Assembly: GCA_035301265.1 (NCBI GenBank)
Contig: DATGUP010000003.1
Span: forward strand, 248,001-312,000
Length of the DNA stretch: 64,000 bases
Reading direction: 5' to 3'
From: DATGUP01 sp035301265
Lineage (GTDB): Bacteria; Bacillota; Bacilli; Bacillales; Amphibacillaceae
The notes below the pieces were generated by a model that had not been told where the DNA came from, ran no database searches, and was given only the letters and a program-made list of their open reading frames with translations. Below, piece by piece: positions 1-7,527 of the stretch. Made by a program: the position numbers and the translations under genes. Numbering within the stretch: the first letter of the stretch is position 1; every line of letters starts with the position of its first letter.

Positions 1-2
1 CG

Positions 3-1235
3 TTTCAACCTGTTATATCGCATATTATAAAAGAGCTAGGCTTTTATCAGCCGACTGCCATTCAGTTGCAAGCTATCCCCGCTATTATGGATGGAAAAAG
101 TGTCATTGGACAGTCGCATACGGGATCGGGAAAAACACACGCCTATTTATTACCATTGTTCAACCAAATGCATACGAAACAACAGGAAATACAATTTGTG
201 ATTACAGCCCCTACGCGCGAATTAGCTATGCAGATTCATGATAAAGCGAAGCAGATGATTCAATTGGCAGGAAAAACACACCAATGGTCTGTAAAACTTG
301 TCATCGGCGGTATGGACAGACAAAAAATGATGCATAAATTAAAAAATCCACCCCATATGATTATTGGAACACCTGGGCGTTTGCTTGATTTAGTTAAGGA
401 AGGAGTAATTTCGATTTTTTCGGCCACCGCCTTTGTTATTGATGAGGCGGATTTAATGGCGGATTTAGGTTTAATTAACGAAATCGATCAGTTGCTCGTT
501 CGTTCGCATCCGGACATCCAAATATTGGCATTTTCTGCGACAATCCCGCAACAGCTCGAACATTTTTATAAAAAATATTTATCTGAGCCGATCCATTTTA
601 AACTCGACGATAACGTTTTACCAGAAACAATGGAGCATAAGCTAATACCGAGGCGTCACCGGCCTATCTCGACGATTGTTACACAAATTTCTAAAGCCAT
701 TAATCCATATTTGGCGCTTGTGTTTACAAATGGTAAAAAACAGGCCGACGAATTGGCGGCAAAGCTCACGCAAAATGGACTGAAAACCGGCCTTCTTCAC
801 GGAGGACTGAAGCCAAGAGAACGCAAACGTACATTAAAGGATATCCAAAACTTACGCTTTCAATATGTTGTAGCAACTGATTTAGCGGCAAGAGGCATTG
901 ATATCGAAGGAGTTAGCCACGTCATTAATGCGCAGATGCCCATGAAAGAAGATTTTTATATCCATCGCGTGGGTCGAACGGCTCGAGCAGGTATGAAAGG
1001 AACGGCTATCAGCTTGTATGACGAAACAGAAGACAAGCGACTAATTGAAAAACTCGAACAAAAAGGATTGACATTTCAATTTTATGATGTCAAAAATGGT
1101 GAATGGAAAGTCATCCGGTCACCAAAACGGCGTAAATATATGGCACAAAACCGTCATCAAGAAGCGCGGAAGCGGGTGCGAAAACGAAAAGCAATAAAAA
1201 TTAAACCAGGCTATAAAAAGAAAATGAATAGGTAA
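3..1235 (+). CDS. cshB: DEAD-box RNA helicase CshB, 5' end outside the window
   Basis: ATP-dependent RNA helicase that remodels RNA, probably in cold adaptation, ribosome assembly and RNA decay. The reading frame is open from base 3, so the start lies upstream; 410 residues are visible. The visible N-terminus holds the end of the Q motif (IQLQAIP). The helicase core follows in order: motif I SHTGSGKT, Ia PTRELA, Ib TPGR, II DEAD, III SAT, V ATDLAARGID and VI HRVGRTARAG. The last 50 residues are a lysine- and arginine-rich tail suited to RNA binding. B. subtilis CshB (YqfR) is about 438 residues and also lies directly before nfo, which supports the assignment over CshA or DeaD. An internal TTG at 66 is not a credible start because it would remove the Q motif. 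Confidence 0.88.
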   Translation, partial: FQPVISHIIKELGFYQPTAIQLQAIPAIMDGKSVIGQSHTGSGKTHAYLLPLFNQMHTKQQEIQFVITAPTRELAMQIHDKAKQMIQLAGKTHQWSVKLVIGGMDRQKMMHKLKNPPHMIIGTPGRLLDLVKEGVISIFSATAFVIDEADLMADLGLINEIDQLLVRSHPDIQILAFSATIPQQLEHFYKKYLSEPIHFKLDDNVLPETMEHKLIPRRHRPISTIVTQISKAINPYLALVFTNGKKQADELAAKLTQNGLKTGLLHGGLKPRERKRTLKDIQNLRFQYVVATDLAARGIDIEGVSHVINAQMPMKEDFYIHRVGRTARAGMKGTAISLYDETEDKRLIEKLEQKGLTFQFYDVKNGEWKVIRSPKRRKYMAQNRHQEARKRVRKRKAIKIKPGYKKKMNR

Positions 1236-1281
1236 CCAAGACATCGTATATAAAAAAGATTGTACAGAGGGAGTTATGCAA

Positions 1282-2175
1282 ATGTTAAAAATAGGGTCGC
1301 ATGTATCTATGAGAGGGAAAAAAATGCTCCAAGGTTCTAGTGAAGAAGCAGCTTCTTACGGTGCCAATACATTCATGATTTACACAGGTGCACCGCAAAA
1401 TACTCGCCGTAAACCGATCGAAGAACTGAATATCGAAGCTGGTAAAAAACATATGGAGGAACACGGTATAAGTGACATTGTTGTCCATGCCCCTTACATT
1501 ATCAATATCGGCAATACAGTTAAACCAGAAACCTTTGCTCTCGGCGTTGATTTTCTAAGACAAGAAATGGATCGGGCAGCAGCAGTCGGTGCAAACCAAA
1601 TTGTTCTTCATCCAGGAGCCCACGTTGGTCAAGGAGCCGATAAAGCGATTGAAAAAATTATCGAAGGTTTAAATGAAGTATTGGCTAAAGATGAAAATGT
1701 ACAAATTGCCTTGGAGACGATGGCTGGAAAAGGGTCAGAAGTCGGGCGAACGTTTGATGAACTGGCTAAAATCATTGACGGTGTTACTCACAATGACAAA
1801 TTATCCGTCTGTTTAGATACATGTCATATACATGATGCCGGTTATGACGTTGTGAACGACTTTGATGGTGTTCTTGATCAATTTGATAAAATTATTGGCA
1901 TTGATCGGTTACAAGTGATTCATATCAATGATAGTAAAAACGAGTGTGGAGCTCAAAAAGATCGGCATGAAAATATCGGCTTCGGCTATATCGGTTTTGA
2001 TGCTTTAAATTATGTTATTTATCATCCGCAATTACAGACGTTGCCAAAGATTTTGGAAACACCATTTGTCGGCGCGGATAAAAAGAATAAAAAACCTCCG
2101 TATAAATTTGAAATTGCAATGATTAAAGATCGGTCGTTCGATCCCGATTTAAAAGAAAAAATAGCTGCTCAATGA
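1282..2175 (+). CDS. nfo: Endonuclease IV (AP endonuclease)
   Basis: Class II AP endonuclease of base excision repair, cleaving 5' of abasic sites with a three-metal centre; cytoplasmic, and also used in spore DNA repair in Bacillus. The 297 residues are full length and cover the TIM-barrel: N-terminal IGSHVSM, the metal-ligand stretches VLHPGAHVG, ALETMAGKG, CLDTCHIHDAGYD and HINDSKN, and DRHENIGFG near the C-terminus. I start at ATG 1282 rather than the ATG at 1276: the Shine-Dalgarno GAGGGAG ends at 1273, giving 8 bases to 1282 but only 2 to 1276, and family members begin MLKIGSHVSM. It lies 46 bases behind the helicase gene, as in B. subtilis (yqfR-yqfS), and ends at a strong terminator. 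Confidence 0.95.
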   Translation: MLKIGSHVSMRGKKMLQGSSEEAASYGANTFMIYTGAPQNTRRKPIEELNIEAGKKHMEEHGISDIVVHAPYIINIGNTVKPETFALGVDFLRQEMDRAAAVGANQIVLHPGAHVGQGADKAIEKIIEGLNEVLAKDENVQIALETMAGKGSEVGRTFDELAKIIDGVTHNDKLSVCLDTCHIHDAGYDVVNDFDGVLDQFDKIIGIDRLQVIHINDSKNECGAQKDRHENIGFGYIGFDALNYVIYHPQLQTLPKILETPFVGADKKNKKPPYKFEIAMIKDRSFDPDLKEKIAAQ

Positions 2176-2176
2176 T

Positions 2177-2213
2177 AAAAAGGAACAGCACGGATATGAT
2201 GCTGTTCCTTTTT
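2177..2213. terminator. Bidirectional intrinsic terminator between nfo and the yqfT-like gene
   Basis: Perfect 14-base stem (2177-2190 with 2200-2213), arm core GGAACAGCA, 9-base loop, A-tract on one side and T-tract on the other, so it can end transcription from both convergent genes. Confidence 0.9.
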
Positions 2214-2226
2214 ATTTAGTTTCGTG

Positions 2227-2511
2227 TTATTTAAACATATGTTCAAGACCGTAGGCTTTAACAGCTTGCCAAAATAAATGATTAGCTTTTTTGGCTGTTT
2301 CTGTATCCGTTATTTCAGCCAATGCACGAAGCATAGCAGCACGCTCTTCAGAATGAAATGGATCAGGTGAATGTGTCTGAACATAGTGAATAATAGCTTG
2401 TGCTTGTTTTTTAGTCAATTGGAAACCGTATTGCTGACCGTAGGAAATTATATCATCACTCGCGATAGTTTTCAGTTTGTTGTAAAATATTTCTTTTAAA
2501 AAATGGGACAT
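2227..2511 (-). CDS. DUF2624-type protein, YqfT-like
   Basis: Small soluble protein of 94 residues with no known activity. It reads as an all-helical protein: an N-terminal MSHFLKEIFYNKLK, then a pair of helices around YGFQLTKKQAQAIIHYVQ, and a C-terminal helix ending in HMFK. Sequence character and position next to nfo match YqfT of B. subtilis, so the family assignment is by recognition and synteny. The frame stays open further upstream, but the ATG at 2511 is preceded by GGAGG, with a TTG directly before it that could also serve; this start matches the family N-terminus. It converges on nfo and shares its terminator. Function is unknown. Confidence 0.75.
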   Translation of the reverse strand: MSHFLKEIFYNKLKTIASDDIISYGQQYGFQLTKKQAQAIIHYVQTHSPDPFHSEERAAMLRALAEITDTETAKKANHLFWQAVKAYGLEHMFK

Positions 2512-2659
2512 CAAACGTCTCGCCTCCACAGTTTGCTTATATATCATATGTTTAAACACATAAAAAATTTACGAATAATGATCTTGCCATAAAATAACAT
2601 CATGATTTTGTAGCAATTCCATAAGCTATGGACAGCCTCAAAAAAGAGGAGGTTATATT

Positions 2660-3028
2660 ATGGATGAAAACAAGTATAAGCCGCAAGAGGAACGAGCAGA
2701 AGATAAAGAAAATTCAACCCCGTCGCACGCAATCGAACCGGAAAACTCGATCGATGAAGAAACCGCAGCCGAATTAACCGGAGACGATCATATCAATCCA
2801 GCTGATGCAGACGATGAAGCCGGCATAGAAGCAAATAATGCGATTGGTTGGTTAGCACTGGCATCCTCAATCATTTCTTTTTTCCTGATGCCGTTTATTC
2901 TCGGCGGAGCTGGGATTATTTTAGGTTTCATTTCGCGAAATCGTGGAGCTGAAACACTCGGAATAACATCCATTGTAGCCGGGGCGGTCTCCATACTGAT
3001 CAGACTGTTTATTATCCCATACGTTTAA
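2660..3028 (+). CDS. Small membrane protein with acidic N-terminus, YqfX-like
   Basis: Protein of 122 residues. Residues 1-60 are hydrophilic and strongly acidic (many Glu and Asp); residues 62-122 form two or three hydrophobic segments with the glycine-rich hairpin ILGGAGIILGFISR and a short charged turn SRNRGAETLG, a pattern of DUF4190/YqfX-like membrane proteins. The N-terminus is probably cytoplasmic. The start ATG has an excellent GAGGAGG site 7-8 bases upstream. It is transcribed alone: the preceding gene is on the other strand and a terminator follows. The position fits yqfX of B. subtilis, but the identity is inferred from architecture and place. Function unknown. Confidence 0.7.
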   Translation: MDENKYKPQEERAEDKENSTPSHAIEPENSIDEETAAELTGDDHINPADADDEAGIEANNAIGWLALASSIISFFLMPFILGGAGIILGFISRNRGAETLGITSIVAGAVSILIRLFIIPYV

Positions 3029-3041
3029 CTAATTAATCATC

Positions 3042-3077
3042 AAGCATTCACCCACAACCGGTGGATGCTTTTTTTCG
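3042..3077. terminator. Intrinsic terminator
   Basis: Stem 3042-3052 with 3060-3070 (AAGCATTCACC against GGTGGATGCTT, one G-T pair), 7-base loop, followed by a run of seven T. Lies between two convergent genes. Confidence 0.88.
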
Positions 3078-3102
3078 TTCATTTATGGTTTAACGACCGT
3101 TA

Positions 3103-3426
3103 CTAATGATAGCGAGGAAAATAATAATATGTATTATGTTTGAGTTCATCTGGCTTTACGTGGGGATTTAATGTTTTAAAATCGTGCATAATTTGCTTGA
3201 TTTCAACGGTATGGATAGTATTGGGATTGAGACGTTCAACAATGGAGAGCACCGTTTCACCGTTTCGAACTTTTACCTTAAACGGGGAAAAATCACTGGT
3301 TGTAGGTGTGGCTTCATTTTCCATGTTTTCAGAAGGTATGTATGTTTTGGAAGACAAATCTTTATGAACACTTGCTATAAATAAAACGAGAAGGATATAC
3401 AGGCCAATGCGCTTCAAGAAATCCAA
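3103..3426 (-). CDS. Membrane-anchored LysM-like protein, YqfZ-like
   Basis: Protein of 107 residues. A short positive N-terminus and one hydrophobic segment (IGLYILLVLFIAS) act as a signal anchor; a linker rich in Ser, Thr and Pro follows; the C-terminal 50 residues contain the LysM-like core VKVRNGETVLSIVERLN, which would place a peptidoglycan-binding module outside the membrane. The frame extends to a TTG at 3453, but that codon has no ribosome binding site; the TTG at 3426 has AAAAAGGGG about 10 bases upstream and gives a compact signal anchor, so I choose it. B. subtilis YqfZ is a LysM protein from the same neighbourhood. The enzymatic role is unknown; it may be a wall-associated or spore-envelope protein. 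Confidence 0.7.
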   Translation of the reverse strand: MDFLKRIGLYILLVLFIASVHKDLSSKTYIPSENMENEATPTTSDFSPFKVKVRNGETVLSIVERLNPNTIHTVEIKQIMHDFKTLNPHVKPDELKHNTYYYFPRYH

Positions 3427-3495
3427 TGTTATACAACCCCTTTTTCGAAACAAATGTTATGATCATACGTAATAGTAGAAGGAGGGGGTAAATGC

Positions 3496-4128
3496 ATGGA
3501 TATTTTTTCGACAGATTGGATCGGGTTTGTTTTAACGGGTTTGGCAACATTGTTTTTAATTGGTGAAATTCTAGTGAATATGCGTGGATTGTTTGCTGTT
3601 TTAGGCATCGGATTTATCACAGTTTATTTTTCCGTCTATCTAGAGGCAGATTCGCTTACATTAATGATTATTATTTATTTTGTCGGCTTATTACTCATAA
3701 TTATTGACGGTAAGCTGTTAAATGATGGCACATTCGGCATATTAGGGATTATTGGCATGCTCATATCGGTTGCCATGGCTGCTCCTAATTTTACAGCGGG
3801 ACTTTATGCAGCTATTGGTGTATTTGTCGGTGGTTCAACATCATTTACTTTTCTAAAAGTATTCAAGAGGCGAAAAATGTGGACAAAAATCATGCTAGCC
3901 GATCGATTGACAAAAGAAGCGGGGTATACCTCGGTCACACAAGAACACGAAAATCTTCTGTACCAACGTGGTGTAGCGATTAATGATTTACGCCCGGTTG
4001 GAACGATACGCATTGGCGATAAAGAATACAGTGCAGTATCCAATGGTCAATGGATTGAAAAAGATTCACAAGTCAAAGTTGTGCGTGTCGATGGAACAGG
4101 ATTACAAGTAGAAAAAATAACCCAATAA
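3496..4128 (+). CDS. NfeD-like membrane protein
   Basis: Protein of 210 residues with about four or five transmembrane helices in residues 5-115 followed by a soluble C-terminal domain (about 125-210). The end shows the NfeD OB-fold pattern: GVAINDLRPVGTIRIGDKEYSAV, then GQWIEKDSQVKVVRVDGTGLQVE. NfeD-domain proteins partner with flotillin or stomatin-like proteins in membrane organisation; no such partner is next to it here, and the serine protease domain of long NfeD forms is absent. The start has a very strong AGAAGGAGGGGG site. It is probably monocistronic. Exact paralogue (YqgC, YuaF or YqeZ type) cannot be fixed by eye. Confidence 0.72.
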   Translation: MDIFSTDWIGFVLTGLATLFLIGEILVNMRGLFAVLGIGFITVYFSVYLEADSLTLMIIIYFVGLLLIIIDGKLLNDGTFGILGIIGMLISVAMAAPNFTAGLYAAIGVFVGGSTSFTFLKVFKRRKMWTKIMLADRLTKEAGYTSVTQEHENLLYQRGVAINDLRPVGTIRIGDKEYSAVSNGQWIEKDSQVKVVRVDGTGLQVEKITQ

Positions 4129-4269
4129 CGATTCGAATATGCTAAAGCATTCCGATTATATTTACATGAATGTAAAATTAATGTTAAATACCGCAAAGAT
4201 CTCTTTACAAGTGCATTTTCCTTATGAATAATGAATAAGTGTGTGACAAAATTCTACACGGGTTAAAGG

Positions 4270-5913
4270 ATGGATCAACCTTTGGATATTGATATGCAAT
4301 CAATTATATTTGAATTTGTTGGCGGTTTAGGCATCTTTCTTCTCGGTATAAAGTACATGGGGGATGGATTACAAAAATCGGCCGGTGATCGCTTGCGTGA
4401 TATTTTAGACAAATTTACAAGCAACCCGCTTCTTGGTGTTTTAACCGGCATTGTCGTTACAATACTTATTCAGAGTAGTTCCGGCACAACCGTTCTAACA
4501 GTTGGTCTAGTAAATGCTGGATTTATGACGCTTAAACAAGCGATCGGTGTCATTATGGGAGCGAATGTCGGCACGACGATCACTGCATTTATCATTGGTA
4601 TCGATATTGGTCAATATGCTCTACCAATCATGGCCGTTGGAGCGATACTGCTCTTTTTCTTCAACCATAAAAAAGTGAATGCTGTTGCTCAGACCGTTTT
4701 TGGTTTCGGTTCGTTGTTTTTCGGTTTGGAGCTTATGAGCAGTGGAATGGCGCCTTTAAGAGACGTACAAGCCTTTCATGAGTTAACTGTAAATATGAGC
4801 AGTAATCCGATATTGGGAGTTTTAATCGGCACAACATTCACAGTAATTGTACAGAGTTCATCCGCTACTATTGGTATTTTGCAAGGGTTGTTTGCTGAAG
4901 GAGCCATTGATCTACAAGCCACCATCCCCGTGTTATTTGGCGATAATATTGGCACAACAATTACGGCTATTTTGGCATCCATTGGTGCTTCAGTAGCAGC
5001 GAAACGATCAGCTTTGACACATGTTATTTTTAATTTACTTGGTACTACCGTCTTTTTGCTTATTTTAGGTTTATTTACACAATATGTATCGTTTTTACAA
5101 GAAAGCTTGCATTTAAATCCCAAAATGACAATCGCTTTTGCGCATGGTAGCTTTAATATTGCTAACACGGTAATCCAATTGCCGTTTATCGGTAGCTTAG
5201 CTTGGCTCGTCACAAAAATCATCCCCGGAAAGGACACTATTATCGAATATAAACCGAAACATTTGGACCCCATTTTTATCCAACAGTCACCATCGGTTGC
5301 TTTGGACCAGGCAAAACGTGAAATTATCCGTATGGGTGAATATGCTTATAGAGGATTGGAAGAAACGCATCATTATTTAACGACACATCAACAAAAACAT
5401 TCCGAGATGGCGTTGCAAGTTGAAGGTGCTTTAAACAACCTGGACAGGCGTATAACTGATTATTTAATCAATATATCCGCCCGGTCGATGTCTGAAATGG
5501 AAAGCGCTCTTCATACTGAGTTAATGGATTCTGTTCGTGATATAGAACGAATTGGTGACCATTTTGAAAACATCGTGGAATTAATTGATTATAAACTATC
5601 GAATAAAATATTTATAACCGAACAAGGACAAGAAGATTTAAACAATATGTTTGATTTAACATTATTGATAGTTAAAGAAACCATCAACGCGCTTGAACAG
5701 AATGATCGGGAAAAAGCATTAGCTGTGAGACAGAAAGAAGACCAAATCGATAAAATGGAACGGAATTTTCGAAAAAAACACATTATTCGAGTGAATGAAG
5801 GGTTATGCAGTGGTTCTGCAGGCATTGTTTTTGTCGATATTTTGAGCAATTTAGAACGAATTGCGGATCACGCGGTTAATATTGCTGAAGAAGTATTAGG
5901 TGATGAATGGTGA
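4270..5913 (+). CDS. Na+/phosphate cotransporter family protein with PhoU-like domain
   Basis: Integral membrane carrier of the NptA/YjbB family, expected to move inorganic phosphate with sodium. Of the 547 residues, about 1-315 carry two inverted Na_Pi_cotrans repeats with the family signature twice: IQSSSGTTVLTVGLVNAG with GANVGTTITA, and VQSSSATIGIL with GDNIGTTITA. Residues 330-547 form a helical PhoU-like cytoplasmic domain (RDIERIGDHFENI and LERIADHAVNIAEE). Length is normal for the two-domain subfamily. The ATG at 4270 has AAAGG immediately before it with almost no spacing, so initiation may be weak or the start may be the ATG at 4294. It is followed by the tRNA promoter region. Direction of transport (uptake or export) cannot be told from sequence. 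Confidence 0.88.
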   Translation: MDQPLDIDMQSIIFEFVGGLGIFLLGIKYMGDGLQKSAGDRLRDILDKFTSNPLLGVLTGIVVTILIQSSSGTTVLTVGLVNAGFMTLKQAIGVIMGANVGTTITAFIIGIDIGQYALPIMAVGAILLFFFNHKKVNAVAQTVFGFGSLFFGLELMSSGMAPLRDVQAFHELTVNMSSNPILGVLIGTTFTVIVQSSSATIGILQGLFAEGAIDLQATIPVLFGDNIGTTITAILASIGASVAAKRSALTHVIFNLLGTTVFLLILGLFTQYVSFLQESLHLNPKMTIAFAHGSFNIANTVIQLPFIGSLAWLVTKIIPGKDTIIEYKPKHLDPIFIQQSPSVALDQAKREIIRMGEYAYRGLEETHHYLTTHQQKHSEMALQVEGALNNLDRRITDYLINISARSMSEMESALHTELMDSVRDIERIGDHFENIVELIDYKLSNKIFITEQGQEDLNNMFDLTLLIVKETINALEQNDREKALAVRQKEDQIDKMERNFRKKHIIRVNEGLCSGSAGIVFVDILSNLERIADHAVNIAEEVLGDEW

Positions 5914-5930
5914 TTGAAGCTAAATTTATT

Positions 5931-5959
5931 TTGAAAAACCTTTTTATGCATGATATAAT
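5931..5959 (+). promoter_or_regulatory. Promoter 1 of the tRNA cluster
   Basis: TTGAAA at 5931-5936, 17-base spacer, perfect TATAAT at 5954-5959. Vegetative sigma-A promoter starting 17 bases after the upstream stop codon and reading toward the tRNA genes. Confidence 0.7.
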
Positions 5960-6012
5960 GAATAACGGCGCGTTGCAAGTCATTGACTTTTAAATTTTAT
6001 CGTTAAAAGTGA

Positions 6013-6041
6013 TTGACATATCCATGCGAACATGATAAATT
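6013..6041 (+). promoter_or_regulatory. Promoter 2 of the tRNA cluster
   Basis: Perfect TTGACA at 6013-6018, 17-base spacer, TAAATT at 6036-6041, with a further TATAAT at 6041-6046. Tandem with promoter 1, as is common for stable RNA operons. Confidence 0.6.
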
Positions 6042-6104
6042 ATAATCCGTCGTTAATTAAAAGAATAATATTGTTGCAATCATTAAATATATCTTATCAA
6101 CTTT

Positions 6105-6169
6105 TTCCACAGTTGATCGGCGGTAGTTTATTGACCGATCGATTGCAGGTTCCTATCCTGCCTGTGGAA
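6105..6169 (+). ncRNA. tRNA-like element with one arm missing
   Basis: A 65-base element just before tRNA-Met. It has an 8-pair acceptor-like stem (6105-6112 with 6162-6169), a 6-pair hairpin (6115-6120 GATCGG with 6135-6140 CCGATC) with a 14-base loop, a 4-base linker, and a T-arm-like hairpin of 5 pairs (6145-6149 GCAGG with 6157-6161 CCTGC) with the 7-base loop TTCCTAT, which abuts the acceptor strand exactly as in a tRNA. From 6135 to 6161 it nearly matches the corresponding part of tRNA-Ile(CAT) in the same cluster. It lacks either the D arm or the anticodon arm, has no CCA and deviates from the T-loop consensus. It could be a decayed tRNA, a processed tRNA-like RNA, or a leader structure. 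Confidence 0.55.
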
Positions 6170-6175
6170 CAATAT

Positions 6176-6249
6176 GGCGGCGTAGCTCAGCTGGCGAGAG
6201 CGTACGGTTCATACCCGTGAGGTCGGGGGTTCGAATCCCTCCGCCGCTA
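6176..6249 (+). tRNA. tRNA-Met (CAT), elongator
   Basis: Cloverleaf of 74 bases: acceptor GGCGGCG with CGCCGCT, D arm GCTCAGCTGGCGAGAGC, anticodon stem TACGG/CCGTG with loop TTCATAC (anticodon CAT), T loop TTCGAAT, discriminator A. CCA is not encoded. The sequence is of the B. subtilis elongator Met type, not initiator (no GGG/CCC anticodon stem pairs and no mismatch at position 1-72). Confidence 0.93.
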
Positions 6250-6304
6250 TTTTAAAACATATGACTTGTAGCAGAACGTTATATTGTTCTTGATAATGTT
6301 TAAT

Positions 6305-6381
6305 GGACCCTTAGCTCAGCTGGTTAGAGCAATCGGCTCATAACCGATCGGTCGCAGGTTCGAATCCTGCAGGGTCCACCA
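6305..6381 (+). tRNA. tRNA-Ile2 (CAT, expected lysidine-modified)
   Basis: Acceptor GGACCCT/AGGGTCC, anticodon loop CTCATAA (CAT), T loop TTCGAAT, A73, CCA encoded. The GGACC acceptor and ATCGG/CCGAT anticodon stem match the minor isoleucine tRNA whose C34 is converted to lysidine by TilS, rather than a methionine tRNA. Confidence 0.82.
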
Positions 6382-6388
6382 TTTATCG

Positions 6389-6482
6389 GGAGGTATACCC
6401 AAGTCTGGCTGAAGGGATCGGTCTTGAAAACCGAGAGGCGGGTCAAGCCCGCGCGGGGGTTCAAATCCCTCTACCTCCTCCA
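6389..6482 (+). tRNA. tRNA-Ser (TGA)
   Basis: Class II tRNA with long variable arm (AGGCGGGTCAAGCCCGCG region), acceptor GGAGGTA/TACCTCC, anticodon loop CTTGAAA (TGA), T loop TTCAAAT, CCA encoded. The discriminator base is T rather than the G73 normal in bacterial serine tRNAs. Confidence 0.93.
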
Positions 6483-6544
6483 TACATATTTTTTTATACC
6501 ACAACACGTCATTTAAAATGATTTTTTAACAGTAAACGATGTGC

Positions 6545-6617
6545 GGCTCGGTAGCTCAGTCGGTAGAGCAAAGGTCTGAAAAACCTTGTGCCGACGGTTC
6601 GATTCCGTCCCGGGCCA
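6545..6617 (+). tRNA. tRNA-Phe (GAA)
   Basis: Acceptor GGCTCGG/CCGGGCC, D arm GCTCAGTCGGTAGAGC, anticodon stem AAGGT/ACCTT with loop CTGAAAA (GAA), T loop TTCGATT, A73; CCA is not encoded. Last gene of the cluster, followed at once by a terminator. Confidence 0.94.
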
Positions 6618-6624
6618 TATTGTC

Positions 6625-6648
6625 AACAAGCCTATTGCTTGTTTTTTT
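6625..6648 (+). terminator. Terminator of the tRNA cluster
   Basis: Stem AACAAGC (6625-6631) with GCTTGTT (6637-6643), loop of 5, continuing T run. Eight bases after tRNA-Phe. Confidence 0.88.
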
Positions 6649-6796
6649 ATTTTGCTTGAATATTCCTATATATCTCCTTTCTCAAACACAATGCGCATAA
6701 AGTTTGCATATGAAGGAAAGTTTTGATAGTCTCTTTCATAAAGGATACTTCATTTTATCCTTTTAATCGAACATTTATCTAAAGGAGGACGAGAAG

Positions 6797-7408
6797 ATGG
6801 CAAGTTTTGAACTACCAGAACTACCCTATGCATATGATGCACTAGAGCCGCATATCGACAAAGAAACGATGAACATTCACCATACGAAACATCATAACAC
6901 CTACGTTACGAAGCTAAACGATGCTATAGAAGGGCATGCTGATCTTGAGAGCAAATCGCTAGAAGACCTTGTAAGCAACCTTGAAGCTGTTCCGGAAGAC
7001 ATCCGTACAGCAGTGCGCAATAATGGAGGTGGACATGCTAACCACAGCCTGTTTTGGAAAGTAATGTCTCCAAATGGCGGCGGTGAACCGAAAGGCGAAT
7101 TAGCTGACAAAATCAACAGTACGTTTGGTAGCTTTGAGAAATTCAAGGAAGAATTCGAAACCGCTGCAAAAGGGCGTTTTGGCTCTGGCTGGGCTTGGCT
7201 TGTTGTTAATAACGGAGAATTAGAAGTGATGAGCACACCTAACCAAGATTCTCCATTGATGGAAGGGAAAACACCTATTCTCGGCCTTGACGTGTGGGAG
7301 CACGCTTATTACTTAAAATATCAGAACAGACGTCCCGATTATATTTCAGCATTCTGGAATGTTGTTAACTGGGACGAAGTTGAAAAAAATTATAATGAAG
7401 CAAAATAA
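6797..7408 (+). CDS. sodA: Superoxide dismutase, Mn/Fe family
   Basis: Converts superoxide to oxygen and hydrogen peroxide; cytoplasmic, and in Bacillus also linked to the spore coat. All 203 residues align with B. subtilis SodA. The N-terminal helical domain holds the first metal ligand His28 in MNIHHTKHHNTYV and the next in GGGHANHSLFW; the C-terminal domain has FGSGWAWLVV and the signature DVWEHAYY with Asp and His ligands. The GGG before HANHSLFW and the surrounding residues resemble manganese rather than iron enzymes, which is an inference. The ATG has a near-perfect AAAGGAGG site. It is transcribed alone, ahead of a terminator, in the same place as in B. subtilis (before yqgE). Confidence 0.97.
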   Translation: MASFELPELPYAYDALEPHIDKETMNIHHTKHHNTYVTKLNDAIEGHADLESKSLEDLVSNLEAVPEDIRTAVRNNGGGHANHSLFWKVMSPNGGGEPKGELADKINSTFGSFEKFKEEFETAAKGRFGSGWAWLVVNNGELEVMSTPNQDSPLMEGKTPILGLDVWEHAYYLKYQNRRPDYISAFWNVVNWDEVEKNYNEAK

Positions 7409-7421
7409 CAAAGAGTTGTTC

Positions 7422-7446
7422 AACGCGGGAATTTCCCGCGTTTTTT
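7422..7446 (+). terminator. sodA terminator
   Basis: Perfect GC-rich 10-pair stem (7422-7431 with 7433-7442, core CGCGGGA), very tight loop, six T. Confidence 0.92.
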
Positions 7447-7527
7447 ATTTCGGTTTTATAAAATATGTCTTTGCATATTCAGCCACGAATCGTTCACACT
7501 AAGGGTATGTAAAAGGAGCATCTGGAT

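Noticed and set aside
4776..5273. 165-codon open frame on the minus strand
   Set aside because: Shadow of the Na/Pi transporter repeats; no start site and no family.
6032..6220. 62-codon plus-strand frame over the tRNA-like element and tRNA-Met
   Set aside because: Overlaps RNA structure and tRNA-Met and has no ribosome binding site.
6316..6507. 63-codon minus-strand frame across the Ile and Ser tRNA genes
   Set aside because: Typical false protein read from the antisense of tRNA genes.
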